Positions 17,810 through 27,506 of a DNA stretch of 64,000 nt are shown piece by piece. Under the pieces are notes generated by a model. The model was not told the origin of the DNA. It saw only the letters and a list, made by a program, of their open reading frames with translations, and ran no database searches. The stretch lies in assembly GCA_944381395.1 (NCBI GenBank), contig CALWKY010000060.1, positions 24,921 through 88,920 of the forward strand, read 5' to 3'. A program made the position numbers and the translations under genes. The stretch is from an uncultured Lachnospiraceae bacterium (GTDB lineage Bacteria > Bacillota > Clostridia > Lachnospirales > Anaerotignaceae). Numbering within the stretch: the stretch's first letter is position 1; every line of letters starts with the position of its first letter.

Positions 17810-17917
17810 ATATCCAACACCTTTCTGTGATGAAAAACTTTTCTATTGCCATATTTATGAAAAAAGAGGTACACTTAGTACAGGGAATGAAAAAGAATTG
17901 GAAAGAAGGTATGACAA

Positions 17918-18787
17918 ATGGAATACCGCATTGTAGATTTACATTGCCACAGTACCGCTTCTGACGGTACCGTAAGAGCAGAAGATTTAGCATTACTGGC
18001 AAAGGATGCCGGACTGAGTGCGCTGGCTTTAACCGACCATGACACCTTAGACGGCTTAGCGGCTTTTCAAAAAGCCGGTGAAAAAATCGGGCTGGAAACT
18101 ATCCCTGGCATTGAATTCGCCGCCTGGGTCAATCAGCCGCAAGGCGTGGAAATTCATATTGTGGGATTAGGTTTTGACCCTGCCGCTCCTATTTGGAGAG
18201 AAGTCATCAACACCATTGTCAGCAGCAGAGAAGAACGAAATCTGGCAATGATCCAGCGCGCGCAGCAGCTGGGTCTGGATCTTTCCCTGGAGGATGTGGC
18301 AAATGAAGCCGGCGGGAAAATTATTACCCGCGCGCACTATGCCAATGTATTACGGAAAAAAGGATATGTCCGCACCAAGGAAGAAGCGTTTGCCAAATAT
18401 TTAGGCGCGCAAGGCGCCATCTATGTCCCCCGGAAGTATATGTCCCCTGCTTCTGCCGTCTCCACCATTCATGAAACCGGCGGTGCAGCGATTTTAGCCC
18501 ATCCCACATTATACGGTCTGAATCTGGCACAGCTGGAAGAAATGCTGGAAAAAGAGCTCTTGCCTTACGGTTTGGATGGTATGGAATGCAAGTATAGCAC
18601 CTACACTGTTCCGGAGGAAAAAAGCATGACTGCCTTGGCAGAAAAATATCATCTTCTTCCTTCCGGCGGCAGTGATTTTCATGGCGCCAATAAACCGGAT
18701 ATTGCTCTGGGGCGGGGATTTGGCTCCCTCCGGATTCCATATGCCTTTTGGGAAAATTTAAAAGCACGCACTTCTTTCAAACAATAA
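17918..18787 (+). CDS. PHP-domain phosphoesterase (RNase AM / nucleoside 3',5'-bisphosphate phosphatase type)
   Basis: A 289-residue PHP protein. Metal ligands are visible in DLHCHSTASDG (residues 7-17), LTDHDTLDG near 40, the Glu of PGIEFAAW, RAHYAN, AHPTLYG and SDFHG near 254. This is the YciV/TrpH group, whose studied members remove 5' nucleotides from short RNAs or dephosphorylate nucleoside 3',5'-bisphosphates. It is transcribed divergently from the TIGR04086-recJ-apt operon. The start has gaaagaagg upstream. Confidence 0.9.
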   Translation: MEYRIVDLHCHSTASDGTVRAEDLALLAKDAGLSALALTDHDTLDGLAAFQKAGEKIGLETIPGIEFAAWVNQPQGVEIHIVGLGFDPAAPIWREVINTIVSSREERNLAMIQRAQQLGLDLSLEDVANEAGGKIITRAHYANVLRKKGYVRTKEEAFAKYLGAQGAIYVPRKYMSPASAVSTIHETGGAAILAHPTLYGLNLAQLEEMLEKELLPYGLDGMECKYSTYTVPEEKSMTALAEKYHLLPSGGSDFHGANKPDIALGRGFGSLRIPYAFWENLKARTSFKQ

Positions 18788-18794
18788 AAAAGAA

Positions 18795-18836
18795 CCCGCA
18801 GGTTCCTTTGGAAAGGAATTACCTGCGGGCTTTTTA
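18795..18836. terminator. Bidirectional terminator between PHP gene and lipoprotein gene
   Basis: A 9-bp stem (CCCGCAGGT with ACCTGCGGG) followed by CTTTTTAT, with A-rich sequence on the other side. Confidence 0.85.
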
Positions 18837-18857
18837 TTTCGTAAAATACGATACACA

Positions 18858-20396
18858 TTACTTTGTCAAAGTAACAAAATTATAGTAAGGATCACTCTGG
18901 CTGTCAAAATCTACCGTATAACCCAAAGCTTCAAAATCTCTAATCTTTACATAAGTTCTGTTCTCATAAATCAGACCGCTCATGGGAGTTTCCTTTGTTG
19001 TACCGTCCACTTCCTGCACAACGTAAGCCTGCTTTGCAGCACTATCCCAACGTACTGTCTCATCCATACCGTCGCAGATCATCCGCAAAGGCAGATAAAT
19101 TCTGCCATCCTCAATGATAAAGTTGCTGAAATCCAAATCGCTGCCGCCAAAAAGCAGTTCTGTTTCATGCAGGAAATCAATGGTAGCAGTAGGATCTTCC
19201 GCAGCATCCTTTGCATAAGTAATAGAAGCGGATGTTACAGGATTTACGCTATTTTCTACCTGCTGGTACAGCGCATCCGTCTCTTCCAGTGTCAAGCAGT
19301 CGGAAGGAACATCTACCGTAACTGCCGCCAGCTTTATATAGTCTGTCAAATGCAGCGCAAACATTTCTTTTCCCTGATACTGGAAAGTAAGGTCCTCTGT
19401 TTCTCGGAAAGTATCTCCATTATCCGTAATGCTTGCTTCCAGTACAAGACCTTCCAGTAAATCCATCAGTTTCTTCGCATCAGGATCATTTTCCAGAATG
19501 TCTTTCATTTCTTCCAGGGCAGTCATAATTTCTTCTTTATGTTCTTCCTGGTTACCCTTTACACTCTGCAAACGTACAATCACATATTCCAGTGCTTCTG
19601 CTTCTTCTGCGGTGCAGTACTGCTTATAATCTGTCAGGAAAACTTCCAGTGCATCACACACCTTTTCCAGATTATTGGCAATATACTCTGTCGCCTTGAT
19701 GCCCAATTCTACATATTCTTTCGCGTTGGCTTTCAAGCGGTACGTATTGCTGCCGGTCTTCATAATCATGCCATCGGTGGTAAAACCATCAAATCCATCC
19801 AGCAAAAATTCAATCATGCTGTCATACAGTGCGGTCATGTCTTCAGGCACAGTGCCTACCATATCGTCTTCGGACAGGATACGGATATATGTTTCATCCA
19901 TGAACGCATTTTGCAGTCTGGTATAGAAGAGATCATCATCGTATGCGTTTTCTTTTCCATCCAGCAGGGCTACCAGTCTCGCACCATTGAGCAGGGCTTC
20001 TTTGGAAACATACATGCCCAGTTTCGGTCCATAGATCATTTCACCCAGATCATAAGTCTTGCCATCTACTGTAACGGATGTCTTCATATAAACATCCAGA
20101 TTCTGAATGTCTTCTTTGCCGGAAAAATGCATAGTAACTGTCTTTTTACCGGTAAGACCATCCAGTTCTGTCAGAGATTCTTCTGTCACGCCCATATATT
20201 CTACTGCAAAATCAGTAATAGCAGCCTTCAATACATCCAGATCTACATTCATCTCTACATCTGCGTCAAAAGACATGCCATCTGCCTGCATCATTTTTCT
20301 GGAAATATCCAGATACCCTACTTCCGCGCCGCTGCAGCCGGAAAGTACGCCGATGCACATTACAATAGAAAGTAATACTGCTGTAATTCTTCTCAT
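18858..20396 (-). CDS. Surface lipoprotein with C-terminal copper-amine-oxidase-N-like (stalk) domain
   Basis: A 512-residue lipoprotein with signal peptide and lipobox LSGC. The long central part is acidic and mostly helical with no enzyme motif. The last about 90 residues (FSNFIIEDGRIYLPLRMICDGMDETVRWD...TYVKIRDFEALGYTVDFD) match the copper amine oxidase N-terminal-like domain, a common wall or surface add-on in Clostridia. ATG 20396 is preceded by aggaggg; a start 24 bases upstream would overlap that site. Function unknown; probably an envelope substrate-binding or structural protein. Confidence 0.75.
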   Translation of the reverse strand: MRRITAVLLSIVMCIGVLSGCSGAEVGYLDISRKMMQADGMSFDADVEMNVDLDVLKAAITDFAVEYMGVTEESLTELDGLTGKKTVTMHFSGKEDIQNLDVYMKTSVTVDGKTYDLGEMIYGPKLGMYVSKEALLNGARLVALLDGKENAYDDDLFYTRLQNAFMDETYIRILSEDDMVGTVPEDMTALYDSMIEFLLDGFDGFTTDGMIMKTGSNTYRLKANAKEYVELGIKATEYIANNLEKVCDALEVFLTDYKQYCTAEEAEALEYVIVRLQSVKGNQEEHKEEIMTALEEMKDILENDPDAKKLMDLLEGLVLEASITDNGDTFRETEDLTFQYQGKEMFALHLTDYIKLAAVTVDVPSDCLTLEETDALYQQVENSVNPVTSASITYAKDAAEDPTATIDFLHETELLFGGSDLDFSNFIIEDGRIYLPLRMICDGMDETVRWDSAAKQAYVVQEVDGTTKETPMSGLIYENRTYVKIRDFEALGYTVDFDSQSDPYYNFVTLTK

Positions 20397-20549
20397 ACAA
20401 ATCCCTCCTACGTGATTCAACAGTATCTTATAAAATTTGTTTTATGTCAAAATTATATCATTTTTCTATAAGAACTGCAATTCAATCCAAAAATCATCAG
20501 AAATTTGTAAGAATTTTCATTTTATTGGAAATAGAAAGGAGAGGGCATC

Positions 20550-20966
20550 TTACTTCATCGCCTGCTGTACGCCTTCCCGCACTGCCCCCAAGGCTTTTGC
20601 AGAAGAATAGATGTACTTTTGATCCAGCTCCACATTGGCGTTTTGCTGTTTCACCACTTGTTGGCCAATATTTTGTGCAGCCTTTTCTACCTGCGGGTAA
20701 AACAGAGAAAATCCTGTGCTTTGTTCTTCCAAAGACACTTGGCTAATCTGTCCTTTTTCTACAGTAACTGCCACCAATGCACCTTCGTTTCCTACGGTAA
20801 GACTGCCATAATACGTACCATTGCGGTAAATAGAACTGCTGCTTTGCTCCTTTACCCCTAAAAAGAAATGAATGAGACCAAAAAGAATGATGAGACCTAA
20901 CACTGCAAAAATTGCTGTCCGAATCACTTCTTTCAGCCGTACCACTAAAAATCGCGTTCCTTTCAT
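20550..20966 (-). CDS. Membrane-anchored FMN-binding-domain-like protein
   Basis: A 138-residue protein with one transmembrane helix (residues 15-37). The extracytoplasmic domain resembles the FMN-binding fold: YRNGTYYGSLTVGNEGALVAVTVEKGQISQVS, then a C-terminal helix GAVREGVQQAMK. The Ser/Thr-Gly-Ala-Thr flavinylation motif of covalent FMN carriers is replaced by YIYSSAK, so covalent FMN attachment is unlikely. It lies between the lipoprotein gene and addB, transcribed away from addB. Function unknown. Confidence 0.65.
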   Translation of the reverse strand: MKGTRFLVVRLKEVIRTAIFAVLGLIILFGLIHFFLGVKEQSSSSIYRNGTYYGSLTVGNEGALVAVTVEKGQISQVSLEEQSTGFSLFYPQVEKAAQNIGQQVVKQQNANVELDQKYIYSSAKALGAVREGVQQAMK

Positions 20967-21046
20967 ACATCTTCCTCACTTTGTTATCCCGTTTTACTGT
21001 CACTATATGAAAGAAGATTCATCTTTAGACGCTGGGTTTTTTTACC

Positions 21047-21075
21047 TTGCAAAAAAAGACTGATTTTTGTATCAT
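21047..21075 (+). promoter_or_regulatory. Candidate promoter of addB
   Basis: TTGCAA (21047-21052), 17 bases, TATCAT (21070-21075), with the addB start 46 bases downstream. Confidence 0.5.
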
Positions 21076-21120
21076 GAAACAAAGAGATTGTTAAATCTTA
21101 TCTGGAAAGGAGGAAGGGTG

Positions 21121-24100
21121 ATGTCTCTTCGCTTCATTATCGGCAGGGCAGGCAGCGGCAAAACCCATGCCTGTCTGGAGGAAATCGCAAAAAAACAAGA
21201 TGCCGGACGCTGTCTTTTTCTGGTGCCGGAACAATTTACTTCTGAAGCAGAACGTCTCTTATGCGGTTATTTGCAGGGCAATGGTCTTTTATCCGCAGAA
21301 GTGCTCTCCTTTGGCAGACTGGCCCATCAATTACATGTGGGAAAGGGACAGGATGCTTTTTTGTTGGGAGATACGGGAAAAAGCATGGTATTACGGCGGC
21401 TGTTATTAGAAGAAAAACAAAATCTGCAATACTACGAAACTGCCGCTGATAAAACAGGTTTTGTAGAAGAGCTGAGCGGACTCATCAGTGAATTTTTTCA
21501 CTACTGCATTGCGCCGGAGGAGTTAGAAGAACGTGCGCAGCAGGAAAGCCTTTCCCCCGTTATGCGGGGTAAATTACAGGATTTAGCCTTGTTGTACCGC
21601 AAATATTTGGCCTATTTAGACCAGGACTATATCTCCTCTGATGAAACACTGGGATTATTGGCGAAAAAATTGGAGACTATGCCAGAAGAAAAAGGCTTTT
21701 CCATTTGGATGGACGGATTTTATGGGTTTACGCCTTTAGAATATACCGTATTAACCCAGCTATTACGCATAAGCGACCAGTTGACCGTTACCCTGACCAT
21801 GGACCGGGACAGTTATTACAGCAGTCAAAGCGCCATGTCCATGAGTACTCCTTTTTACGAACCTTGGCATACCATGGTCAAGCTGCGCGATCTTGCCCAG
21901 TCTATGGGTATTCCAGTGGAAACGCCCCTGTCCCTGACCGAAAACCGGCGCACCGATTCCGCTGTCCTTTCTTCTTTGGAACAGCGCTTTTTTTCCCACC
22001 GCTCCGGTGGATTTGCCGGAGAAATTCCGGAAAATACCCTTTCTCTTTACGCAGCACCCACGCGCCGGGCAGAGCTGCACTTTGTGGCAGGTAAAATTAC
22101 AGAATTGGTCAGAAACGGGCTGCGCTACCGGGACATTGCCATTTTGACCAATGGTCTTTCTATCTATGAAAAAAGCCTGCAAACGATTTTCCGGGAATAT
22201 GACATTCCTTGCTTTTTGGATGCAAAGCGTTCCATTGCTTCCCATCCTTTGGTGCATTTGGTTTGCGGCTATTTAGATATTCTTTCCTTTGATTTCCGTT
22301 ATGAAGGCATGTTTTCCTATCTGAAAAGCGGTATGGTGCCTATTGAAAGAGAAGATTTGGACCGGTTGGAAAACTATGTACTGGCTTATGGCATTAAAGG
22401 AAAAAAATGGAAGCTGGATGACTGGACATTTGGCTTAGACCTAAGCAAAGAAACGGACCGGGCAGAACGGGAAAAAATCAATGCTTTACGCCAGCAAGTG
22501 ATGGCGCCTTTCACGCCTGTTCTTGCCATGCAGAAGAATAAAACTTATACCATCCGCCATCAGGTAAAGCAGCTGCTGCACCATTTATCCTTACTAGGCG
22601 TACCGGAAACGCTGGAAAACATGGTGCTTCAGGCAGAAGCGGACGGACAGCCGGAAACCGCCCGGGTTCATCGGCAAGTATGGCAGATTTTAATGGATCT
22701 GACGGAAAAACTATCCCACATTTTAGGGCAGGCAAAAGTAACCCCGGGAGAGTTTTCCAAGATTTTAGAAGCTGGACTGACCCAAAGCAAATTAGGCATC
22801 ATTCCTCCTACGGTAGACTGTTTAATCGTAGGCGATCTGGAACGAAGCCGTCTGCCGGAAATCAAAGTACTATTTGTATTAGGCGTCAACGAAGGTATTT
22901 TACCCGCACCGCCTGCCGACGGCGGGATACTGACAGATTTGGAGCGGGATGTATTGGCGCAGGAGGGGACACATCTGGCGCCCAATAGCCGCAGCCGGTT
23001 ATTTGAAGAGCGATACCTGATTTATCGCGCCCTTACCAAACCTTCCCAGCGGCTCATTTTAACCTATGCAGAGGCAGATACCCAGGGAAAAGCCTTGTTT
23101 CCTTCTTCTTTGATTGACCAATTAAAGCGGATGTTTCCTACACTGCGCACCCAGCCCCTGCCCGCTGCTGATCCAGTACGTATGAGCAAAGCGGCCGCAC
23201 TGCATTATATAAGCCAGTCTCTTTCCCAAAAAGAATCTCTGACACCCCTTTATTGGGAGATTTACCGCTTCTTTGCCGGAGAAGACACTTCCTTCCGGCA
23301 GCGTTTAGCATTGATTCTTTCCGGTAATACCGCAAAGCCCCAGCGCAGCTATCTTTCTTCCAAAACCGTACATGCCCTTTATGGCAATTCTGTTTATTCT
23401 GCGGTTTCCCGTTTGGAACGATATGCCGCCTGTCCTTTTGCCTTTTTTGCAGAGTACGGGCTGAAAGCCAAAGAGAGAAAATTATATCGTCTGCAAACAC
23501 CGGATTTAGGCATTCTCTTTCATCAAGTGCTGGAATTATTTGCCAACACCTTGGAAGGAGAGGGAAAAAACTGGACAACCCTCTCCCAGCAGGAAACCAC
23601 AGAGCGCATTTATGCAGCAGTAGACGCAGCCGCTCCTTCCATTGGACAGAATGTTTTACTGGAAACAGCTGCAAACCGGTATTTAATTGAACGCCTGAAA
23701 AAAGTTTCATCCCGTGCGGCATGGGCTTTGGTACGCCATGTGCAAAGCGGAGAATTCCTACCGGAAGGCTCAGAGATTGCCTTTGGACCCGCAGACAGCC
23801 TGCCGCCCATTCGAATTGAGTTGGCAGATGGGAAAGAACTGGTGCTCAGCGGTAAAATTGACCGAGTGGACTTACTGGAAAAAGACGGCAGACGATATGT
23901 AAAAATCATTGACTATAAATCCGGCACAAAATCCTTTTCTTTGCGGGATGTTTACTATGGTCTGCAATTGCAGCTGCTTATTTATCTGGATGCCTATTTA
24001 TCTTATTTCCCGCAGGCAAAAACAGCTCCCGGCGGTGTTTTTTACTTCCGGATTCAAGATCCGTCCATTACATTGGAAGAAGAAACAGCACCAGAAAAAA

Positions 24101-24555
24101 TTGCAGATGCACTTTATGCCCAAATGGAAATGAGCGGTGTGGTTTTACAGCAGGAAGATGTGTTAATGAGCATGGATCACGCCTTTCGGGCAGAGGATGG
24201 TTCCTTCCGTCCCGCAAACAGTGTCATCATTCCAGTGAGCTTTACCAGCAAAGGCACCATTTCCGCCCGTTCTTCCGCTTTAGAAGAAACGGAATTTCGT
24301 GCATTGCTGCGCTACGCAGTAAAAAAGACAGCGGATTTAGGAGAAGCTATGCTTTCCGGCGATATTACTCCTGCTCCTGTCCTTTCTTCCAGCGGCACCC
24401 CTTGCAGCTATTGTAAGTTCCATGCTATCTGCCGCTATGATTATGATACCAGACCGGCTTTCCGCAATCTTTCTGCACTCAGTGACGCACAAAAAACACA
24501 AATGCTTTCTGTGCCTACGGAATATAAAGATGGAGAGTCCACGGATACCAAATAA
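21121..24555 (+). CDS. addB: ATP-dependent helicase/nuclease subunit AddB
   Basis: An 1144-residue subunit of the AddAB double-strand-break repair complex. Walker A GRAGSGKT is at residues 8-15. The C-terminal RecB-like nuclease domain has GKIDRVDLLE and IIDYKSGTKSF. The four-cysteine iron-sulfur staple is seen as CPFAFFAEYG near residue 780 plus CSYCKFHAIC near 1100. I start at ATG 21121 because aaggagg precedes it; an ATG 54 bases upstream lacks a site. In most relatives addA follows directly, but here a terminator and an unrelated ECF sigma gene follow. Confidence 0.95.
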   Translation: MSLRFIIGRAGSGKTHACLEEIAKKQDAGRCLFLVPEQFTSEAERLLCGYLQGNGLLSAEVLSFGRLAHQLHVGKGQDAFLLGDTGKSMVLRRLLLEEKQNLQYYETAADKTGFVEELSGLISEFFHYCIAPEELEERAQQESLSPVMRGKLQDLALLYRKYLAYLDQDYISSDETLGLLAKKLETMPEEKGFSIWMDGFYGFTPLEYTVLTQLLRISDQLTVTLTMDRDSYYSSQSAMSMSTPFYEPWHTMVKLRDLAQSMGIPVETPLSLTENRRTDSAVLSSLEQRFFSHRSGGFAGEIPENTLSLYAAPTRRAELHFVAGKITELVRNGLRYRDIAILTNGLSIYEKSLQTIFREYDIPCFLDAKRSIASHPLVHLVCGYLDILSFDFRYEGMFSYLKSGMVPIEREDLDRLENYVLAYGIKGKKWKLDDWTFGLDLSKETDRAEREKINALRQQVMAPFTPVLAMQKNKTYTIRHQVKQLLHHLSLLGVPETLENMVLQAEADGQPETARVHRQVWQILMDLTEKLSHILGQAKVTPGEFSKILEAGLTQSKLGIIPPTVDCLIVGDLERSRLPEIKVLFVLGVNEGILPAPPADGGILTDLERDVLAQEGTHLAPNSRSRLFEERYLIYRALTKPSQRLILTYAEADTQGKALFPSSLIDQLKRMFPTLRTQPLPAADPVRMSKAAALHYISQSLSQKESLTPLYWEIYRFFAGEDTSFRQRLALILSGNTAKPQRSYLSSKTVHALYGNSVYSAVSRLERYAACPFAFFAEYGLKAKERKLYRLQTPDLGILFHQVLELFANTLEGEGKNWTTLSQQETTERIYAAVDAAAPSIGQNVLLETAANRYLIERLKKVSSRAAWALVRHVQSGEFLPEGSEIAFGPADSLPPIRIELADGKELVLSGKIDRVDLLEKDGRRYVKIIDYKSGTKSFSLRDVYYGLQLQLLIYLDAYLSYFPQAKTAPGGVFYFRIQDPSITLEEETAPEKIADALYAQMEMSGVVLQQEDVLMSMDHAFRAEDGSFRPANSVIIPVSFTSKGTISARSSALEETEFRALLRYAVKKTADLGEAMLSGDITPAPVLSSSGTPCSYCKFHAICRYDYDTRPAFRNLSALSDAQKTQMLSVPTEYKDGESTDTK

Positions 24556-24565
24556 ACCATTTCTG

Positions 24566-24597
24566 AAACCTCCTGCCAATCAGACGGGAGGTTTTTT
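24566..24597 (+). terminator. Terminator of addB
   Basis: Stem AACCTCC(TG) with (CG)GGAGGTT followed by TTTTTT. Confidence 0.8.
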
Positions 24598-24680
24598 ATC
24601 CTTTTTTCAAATCTCTCACAGCCGTATTTTCCTGTAAAATAGGCATTACTAAAAATTTCTATAAAAAATTTTTCTAAAAA

Positions 24681-24710
24681 GAAAACTTTTTACCCCTCTT
24701 TTCAGTCTTA
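24681..24710 (+). promoter_or_regulatory. Candidate ECF-sigma autoregulatory promoter
   Basis: GAAAAC at 24681-24686, 17 bases, AGTCTTA at 24704-24710. This resembles the AAC...GTC bipartite promoters of SigV/SigM-type ECF factors. It sits 24 bases before the sigma gene, as expected for autoregulation. Confidence 0.42.
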
Positions 24711-24733
24711 GCTAATAGAAGGAGGTAACTTCC

Positions 24734-25201
24734 ATGAATAAAGCAAACATGTTTGAAAAATACATTACCGAAAATATTGACGCAGCATATCGCTTCGCTT
24801 ATACATATACCAAAAACAAAGAGGATGCAGAAGATATTCTCAATGAAAGTGTAATCAAAGCACTGCGTTCTATCCATACATTAAGGGATCCTGAAAAAAT
24901 TAAACCCTGGTTTTACCGCATTATTTCCAATACTGCTCTTACACATCTGAAAAGACAACAAAAGATTGTCTATCTCAGTGATGAAGAAATGGAGTCACTG
25001 GATGTTGTGACAGATGACTATTCCCAACTGGACCTTCAGTCTTTGCTGGATGTACTAGATCCAAAATACAAATCCATTCTGGTGCTTCGTTTCTTTGAAG
25101 ATATGACCATTCCAGAAGTTGCAGATGTGTTGGGCATCAATGAAAATACTGTAAAAACCAGGCTGTATAAAGCGCTGAACCTACTAAAAGTAGAATTATA
25201 A
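24734..25201 (+). CDS. ECF-type RNA polymerase sigma factor (SigV-like)
   Basis: A 155-residue sigma-70 family ECF factor. Region 2 is YRFAYTYTKNKEDAEDILNESVIKALRSI (residues 18-47). Region 4 is SILVLRFFEDMTIPEVADVLGINENTVKTRLYKALNLL (residues 115-152). Its start follows gaaggagg. The next gene, 12 bases after its stop, is a membrane anti-sigma of the RsiV type, so the pair probably forms a cell-envelope or lysozyme stress module, by analogy to SigV/RsiV. Confidence 0.92.
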   Translation: MNKANMFEKYITENIDAAYRFAYTYTKNKEDAEDILNESVIKALRSIHTLRDPEKIKPWFYRIISNTALTHLKRQQKIVYLSDEEMESLDVVTDDYSQLDLQSLLDVLDPKYKSILVLRFFEDMTIPEVADVLGINENTVKTRLYKALNLLKVEL

Positions 25202-25213
25202 GGAGGTATTAGA

Positions 25214-26077
25214 ATGAATCCGGATCGTTTGAATGAACTAAAAGAAGAATACAACCAAATTCATGCGGATGACGCATATAAAGAAAGGCTGGCGAACATG
25301 ATGAAGAAAGAACATACAAAAAGAAGCATTTGGAAAAAAACTGCAGCAACAGCTGCTTGCGTAGGTGTTTTAACAGTGGGCTTAAATGTCAGCCCTAGCC
25401 TGGCTTACGCTATGAGTGAAATCCCCGTGGTAGACTCTATCGTAAGAGTTCTCACCTTCAACCGCTATGAAATCGATGAAGGCAATTATCAGGCAAAAGT
25501 CGTTACTCCTCAGATCGAAGGTCTGCTGGACGAAGAACTGGAAAACGAACTGAATGAAAAATTCAAAGACGAAGCACAGCAAGTCATTGCTGCTTTCGAA
25601 TCTTCCATTAAAGAACTGGAAGCAGAATACGGTGAAGGTAACTTCCATGAAGGTATTGAATACAACTACACCATTAAGACAGACAATGAAGACATGCTGG
25701 CATTGGATGTTTACCTCTATGGTGCATCTGGTTCTTCCTGGGTAAAACATACCTACTACAACATCGATAAGAAAACTGGCGAACTGTTAGAATTCAAAGA
25801 TTTGTTTCAAGATGGCGCAGACTACACCACTCCCATTGACGCTTACATCACAGGCGAAATGGAAAGGCGTAATCAGGAAGAAGACGGTATGTTCTGGCTG
25901 CCCGGCGGTGACCTGCCTGGTTCAGGTTTCGAAACCATTGGCGAGAACCCCAAATTCTATATCAACGATGCCGGCAACATTGTCATCTGCTTCGATAAAT
26001 ATGAAGTAGCTGCTGGTGCACAAGGCAGCCCTGAATTTGAAATTCCTCATGATGTCATTGCAGACATTCTGAAGTAA
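25214..26077 (+). CDS. RsiV-like membrane anti-sigma factor (DUF3298-type)
   Basis: A 287-residue protein: a cytoplasmic helical N-terminus (residues 1-38), one transmembrane segment (about 40-64), and an extracytoplasmic domain resembling DUF4163/DUF3298 of RsiV (YNIDKKTGELLEFKDLFQDGADY, FYINDAGNIVICFDKYEVAAGAQG). In Bacillus and C. difficile RsiV holds SigV inactive until lysozyme binding exposes it to signal peptidase and RasP/Site-2 cleavage. An Ala-rich segment follows the membrane helix (SLAYAM), a possible signal-peptidase site. Cotranscribed with the sigma gene. Confidence 0.82.
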   Translation: MNPDRLNELKEEYNQIHADDAYKERLANMMKKEHTKRSIWKKTAATAACVGVLTVGLNVSPSLAYAMSEIPVVDSIVRVLTFNRYEIDEGNYQAKVVTPQIEGLLDEELENELNEKFKDEAQQVIAAFESSIKELEAEYGEGNFHEGIEYNYTIKTDNEDMLALDVYLYGASGSSWVKHTYYNIDKKTGELLEFKDLFQDGADYTTPIDAYITGEMERRNQEEDGMFWLPGGDLPGSGFETIGENPKFYINDAGNIVICFDKYEVAAGAQGSPEFEIPHDVIADILK

Positions 26078-26143
26078 TGTCCCCTTCTCTGCCCCGTAAC
26101 CCCTCACCCCTCAATATTCTCCTAACTTACGGGGCAGTATGAT

Positions 26144-26192
26144 AAAAGACCCTCCTATGTGATCCCATTCACCACATAGGAGGGTCTTTTTT
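26144..26192. terminator. Bidirectional terminator
   Basis: A long stem (AAAAGACCCTCCTATGTG and complement) with a loop of about 10 bases and T-runs on both strands, between the anti-sigma gene and the ruvAB operon. Confidence 0.9.
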
Positions 26193-26198
26193 CATCCT

Positions 26199-26456
26199 TT
26201 AAAACTTCTTCCAATACTCAGATACTTTTCCTTCTTCTACTGCATCCAGATAGCTGTCTGCAATTTCAAAAATTTCATCTTCGTCTTGGATCTTGAAATA
26301 TGTTTTGCCTTTGATCTGTACCACATCTTTTCTCGGACCTTCTAAAAGCCATTGGCGGACTTCTTTTTCCCAGTTTTCCGCCAGTTTTTCGCCATCTTCA
26401 TAGCAGCACAGTTCATCCTTTACTTCTTCGATCCATTCTTCCAATGGTAATTTCAT
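26199..26456 (-). CDS. Small acidic hypothetical protein downstream of ruvB
   Basis: An 85-residue soluble protein rich in Glu, Asp, Lys and Trp (three WL/WI/WE positions), with no motif I recognise. Its ATG overlaps the ruvB stop by four bases (ATGA), so it is translationally coupled to ruvB. It ends at a strong terminator and is therefore the last gene of the ruvA-ruvB operon. Function unknown. Confidence 0.75.
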   Translation of the reverse strand: MKLPLEEWIEEVKDELCCYEDGEKLAENWEKEVRQWLLEGPRKDVVQIKGKTYFKIQDEDEIFEIADSYLDAVEEGKVSEYWKKF

Positions 26457-27490
26457 TTTTCTCCCTCCTTTGTATCTTTCCCATAAGGATAAGGAATCCC
26501 AAAGTGGGCATAGCCTCGTTCTGTTACCATTCGCCCTCTGGGGGTACGTACAATATAGCCTAATTGCAGCAGATACGGCTCATAGACATCCTCAATGGTA
26601 TCGGTTTCTTCATTGATAGAAGCCGCTAAAGTATCCAGCCCCACCGGTCTGCCGCTAAATTTTTCAATCATAGCCATGAGCATTTTCCGGTCCAAGCTGT
26701 CCAATCCCATCTTGTCCACTTCCAGCAGATCCAGCGCAAAAGCCGCTACCTCTTCCGTAATTCTGCCGTCATAACGCACCTGCGCAAAATCACGTACCCG
26801 TTTGAGCAGACGGTTGGCAATACGTGGTGTGCCTCTGGAACGGCGTGCAATCTCCCGAGCGCCAGCCGGCGCGATCTCCACATCCAGCACATTGGCGCTG
26901 CGCTGGATAATGGTGCACAAATCCTTTACACCATATGGCTCTAAACGGTGCACCACCCCAAACCGGTCCCGCAAAGGCGCTGTCAAAAGTCCCACACGGG
27001 TTGTAGCGCCAATGAGGGTAAACTTAGGCAGATCCAGCCGGACAGAACGGGCGCCCGCCCCTTTCCCAATGACAATATCAATGGCAAAGTCCTCCATAGC
27101 GGGATAAAGGATTTCCTCAATCATGCGGTTAAGGCGATGGATTTCGTCGATAAAAAGAATATCCCCATCATTTAAGCTGTTTAAAATAGCCGCCATATCC
27201 CCCGGTCTTTCAATGGCAGGACCAGAAGTAGTTTTGATATGTACCCCCATTTCATTGGCAATGATATTGCTCAATGTGGTTTTACCCAAACCGGGAGGAC
27301 CATACAGCAGCACATGATCCAGGGGTTCTCCCCGCTTTTTCGCTGCATCCATAAAAACCCGCAGGTTTTCTTTCACCTTTTTCTGTCCAATATAACTATC
27401 TAACCCTTGGGGTCTTAGTTTTTCTCCGGCTGCATCTTCCTCCCGAAAGGAAGGCGTTAAAAGCCGTTTTTCTTCTCCCAAAAAATCCAT
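26453..27490 (-). CDS. ruvB: Holliday junction branch-migration ATPase RuvB
   Basis: A 345-residue AAA+ motor of the RuvAB complex. Motifs: [18 protein letters not shown], Walker [10 protein letters not shown] near residue 66, Walker [11 protein letters not shown] near 115, sensor GATTRVGLL near 162, arginine finger region PLRDRFG, and a C-terminal winged helix with RTPRGRMVT. It is 16 bases downstream of ruvA in the same operon. Confidence 0.98.
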   Translation of the reverse strand: MDFLGEEKRLLTPSFREEDAAGEKLRPQGLDSYIGQKKVKENLRVFMDAAKKRGEPLDHVLLYGPPGLGKTTLSNIIANEMGVHIKTTSGPAIERPGDMAAILNSLNDGDILFIDEIHRLNRMIEEILYPAMEDFAIDIVIGKGAGARSVRLDLPKFTLIGATTRVGLLTAPLRDRFGVVHRLEPYGVKDLCTIIQRSANVLDVEIAPAGAREIARRSRGTPRIANRLLKRVRDFAQVRYDGRITEEVAAFALDLLEVDKMGLDSLDRKMLMAMIEKFSGRPVGLDTLAASINEETDTIEDVYEPYLLQLGYIVRTPRGRMVTERGYAHFGIPYPYGKDTKEGEK

Positions 27491-27506
27491 ATTTCCGTTC
27501 CTTTCG

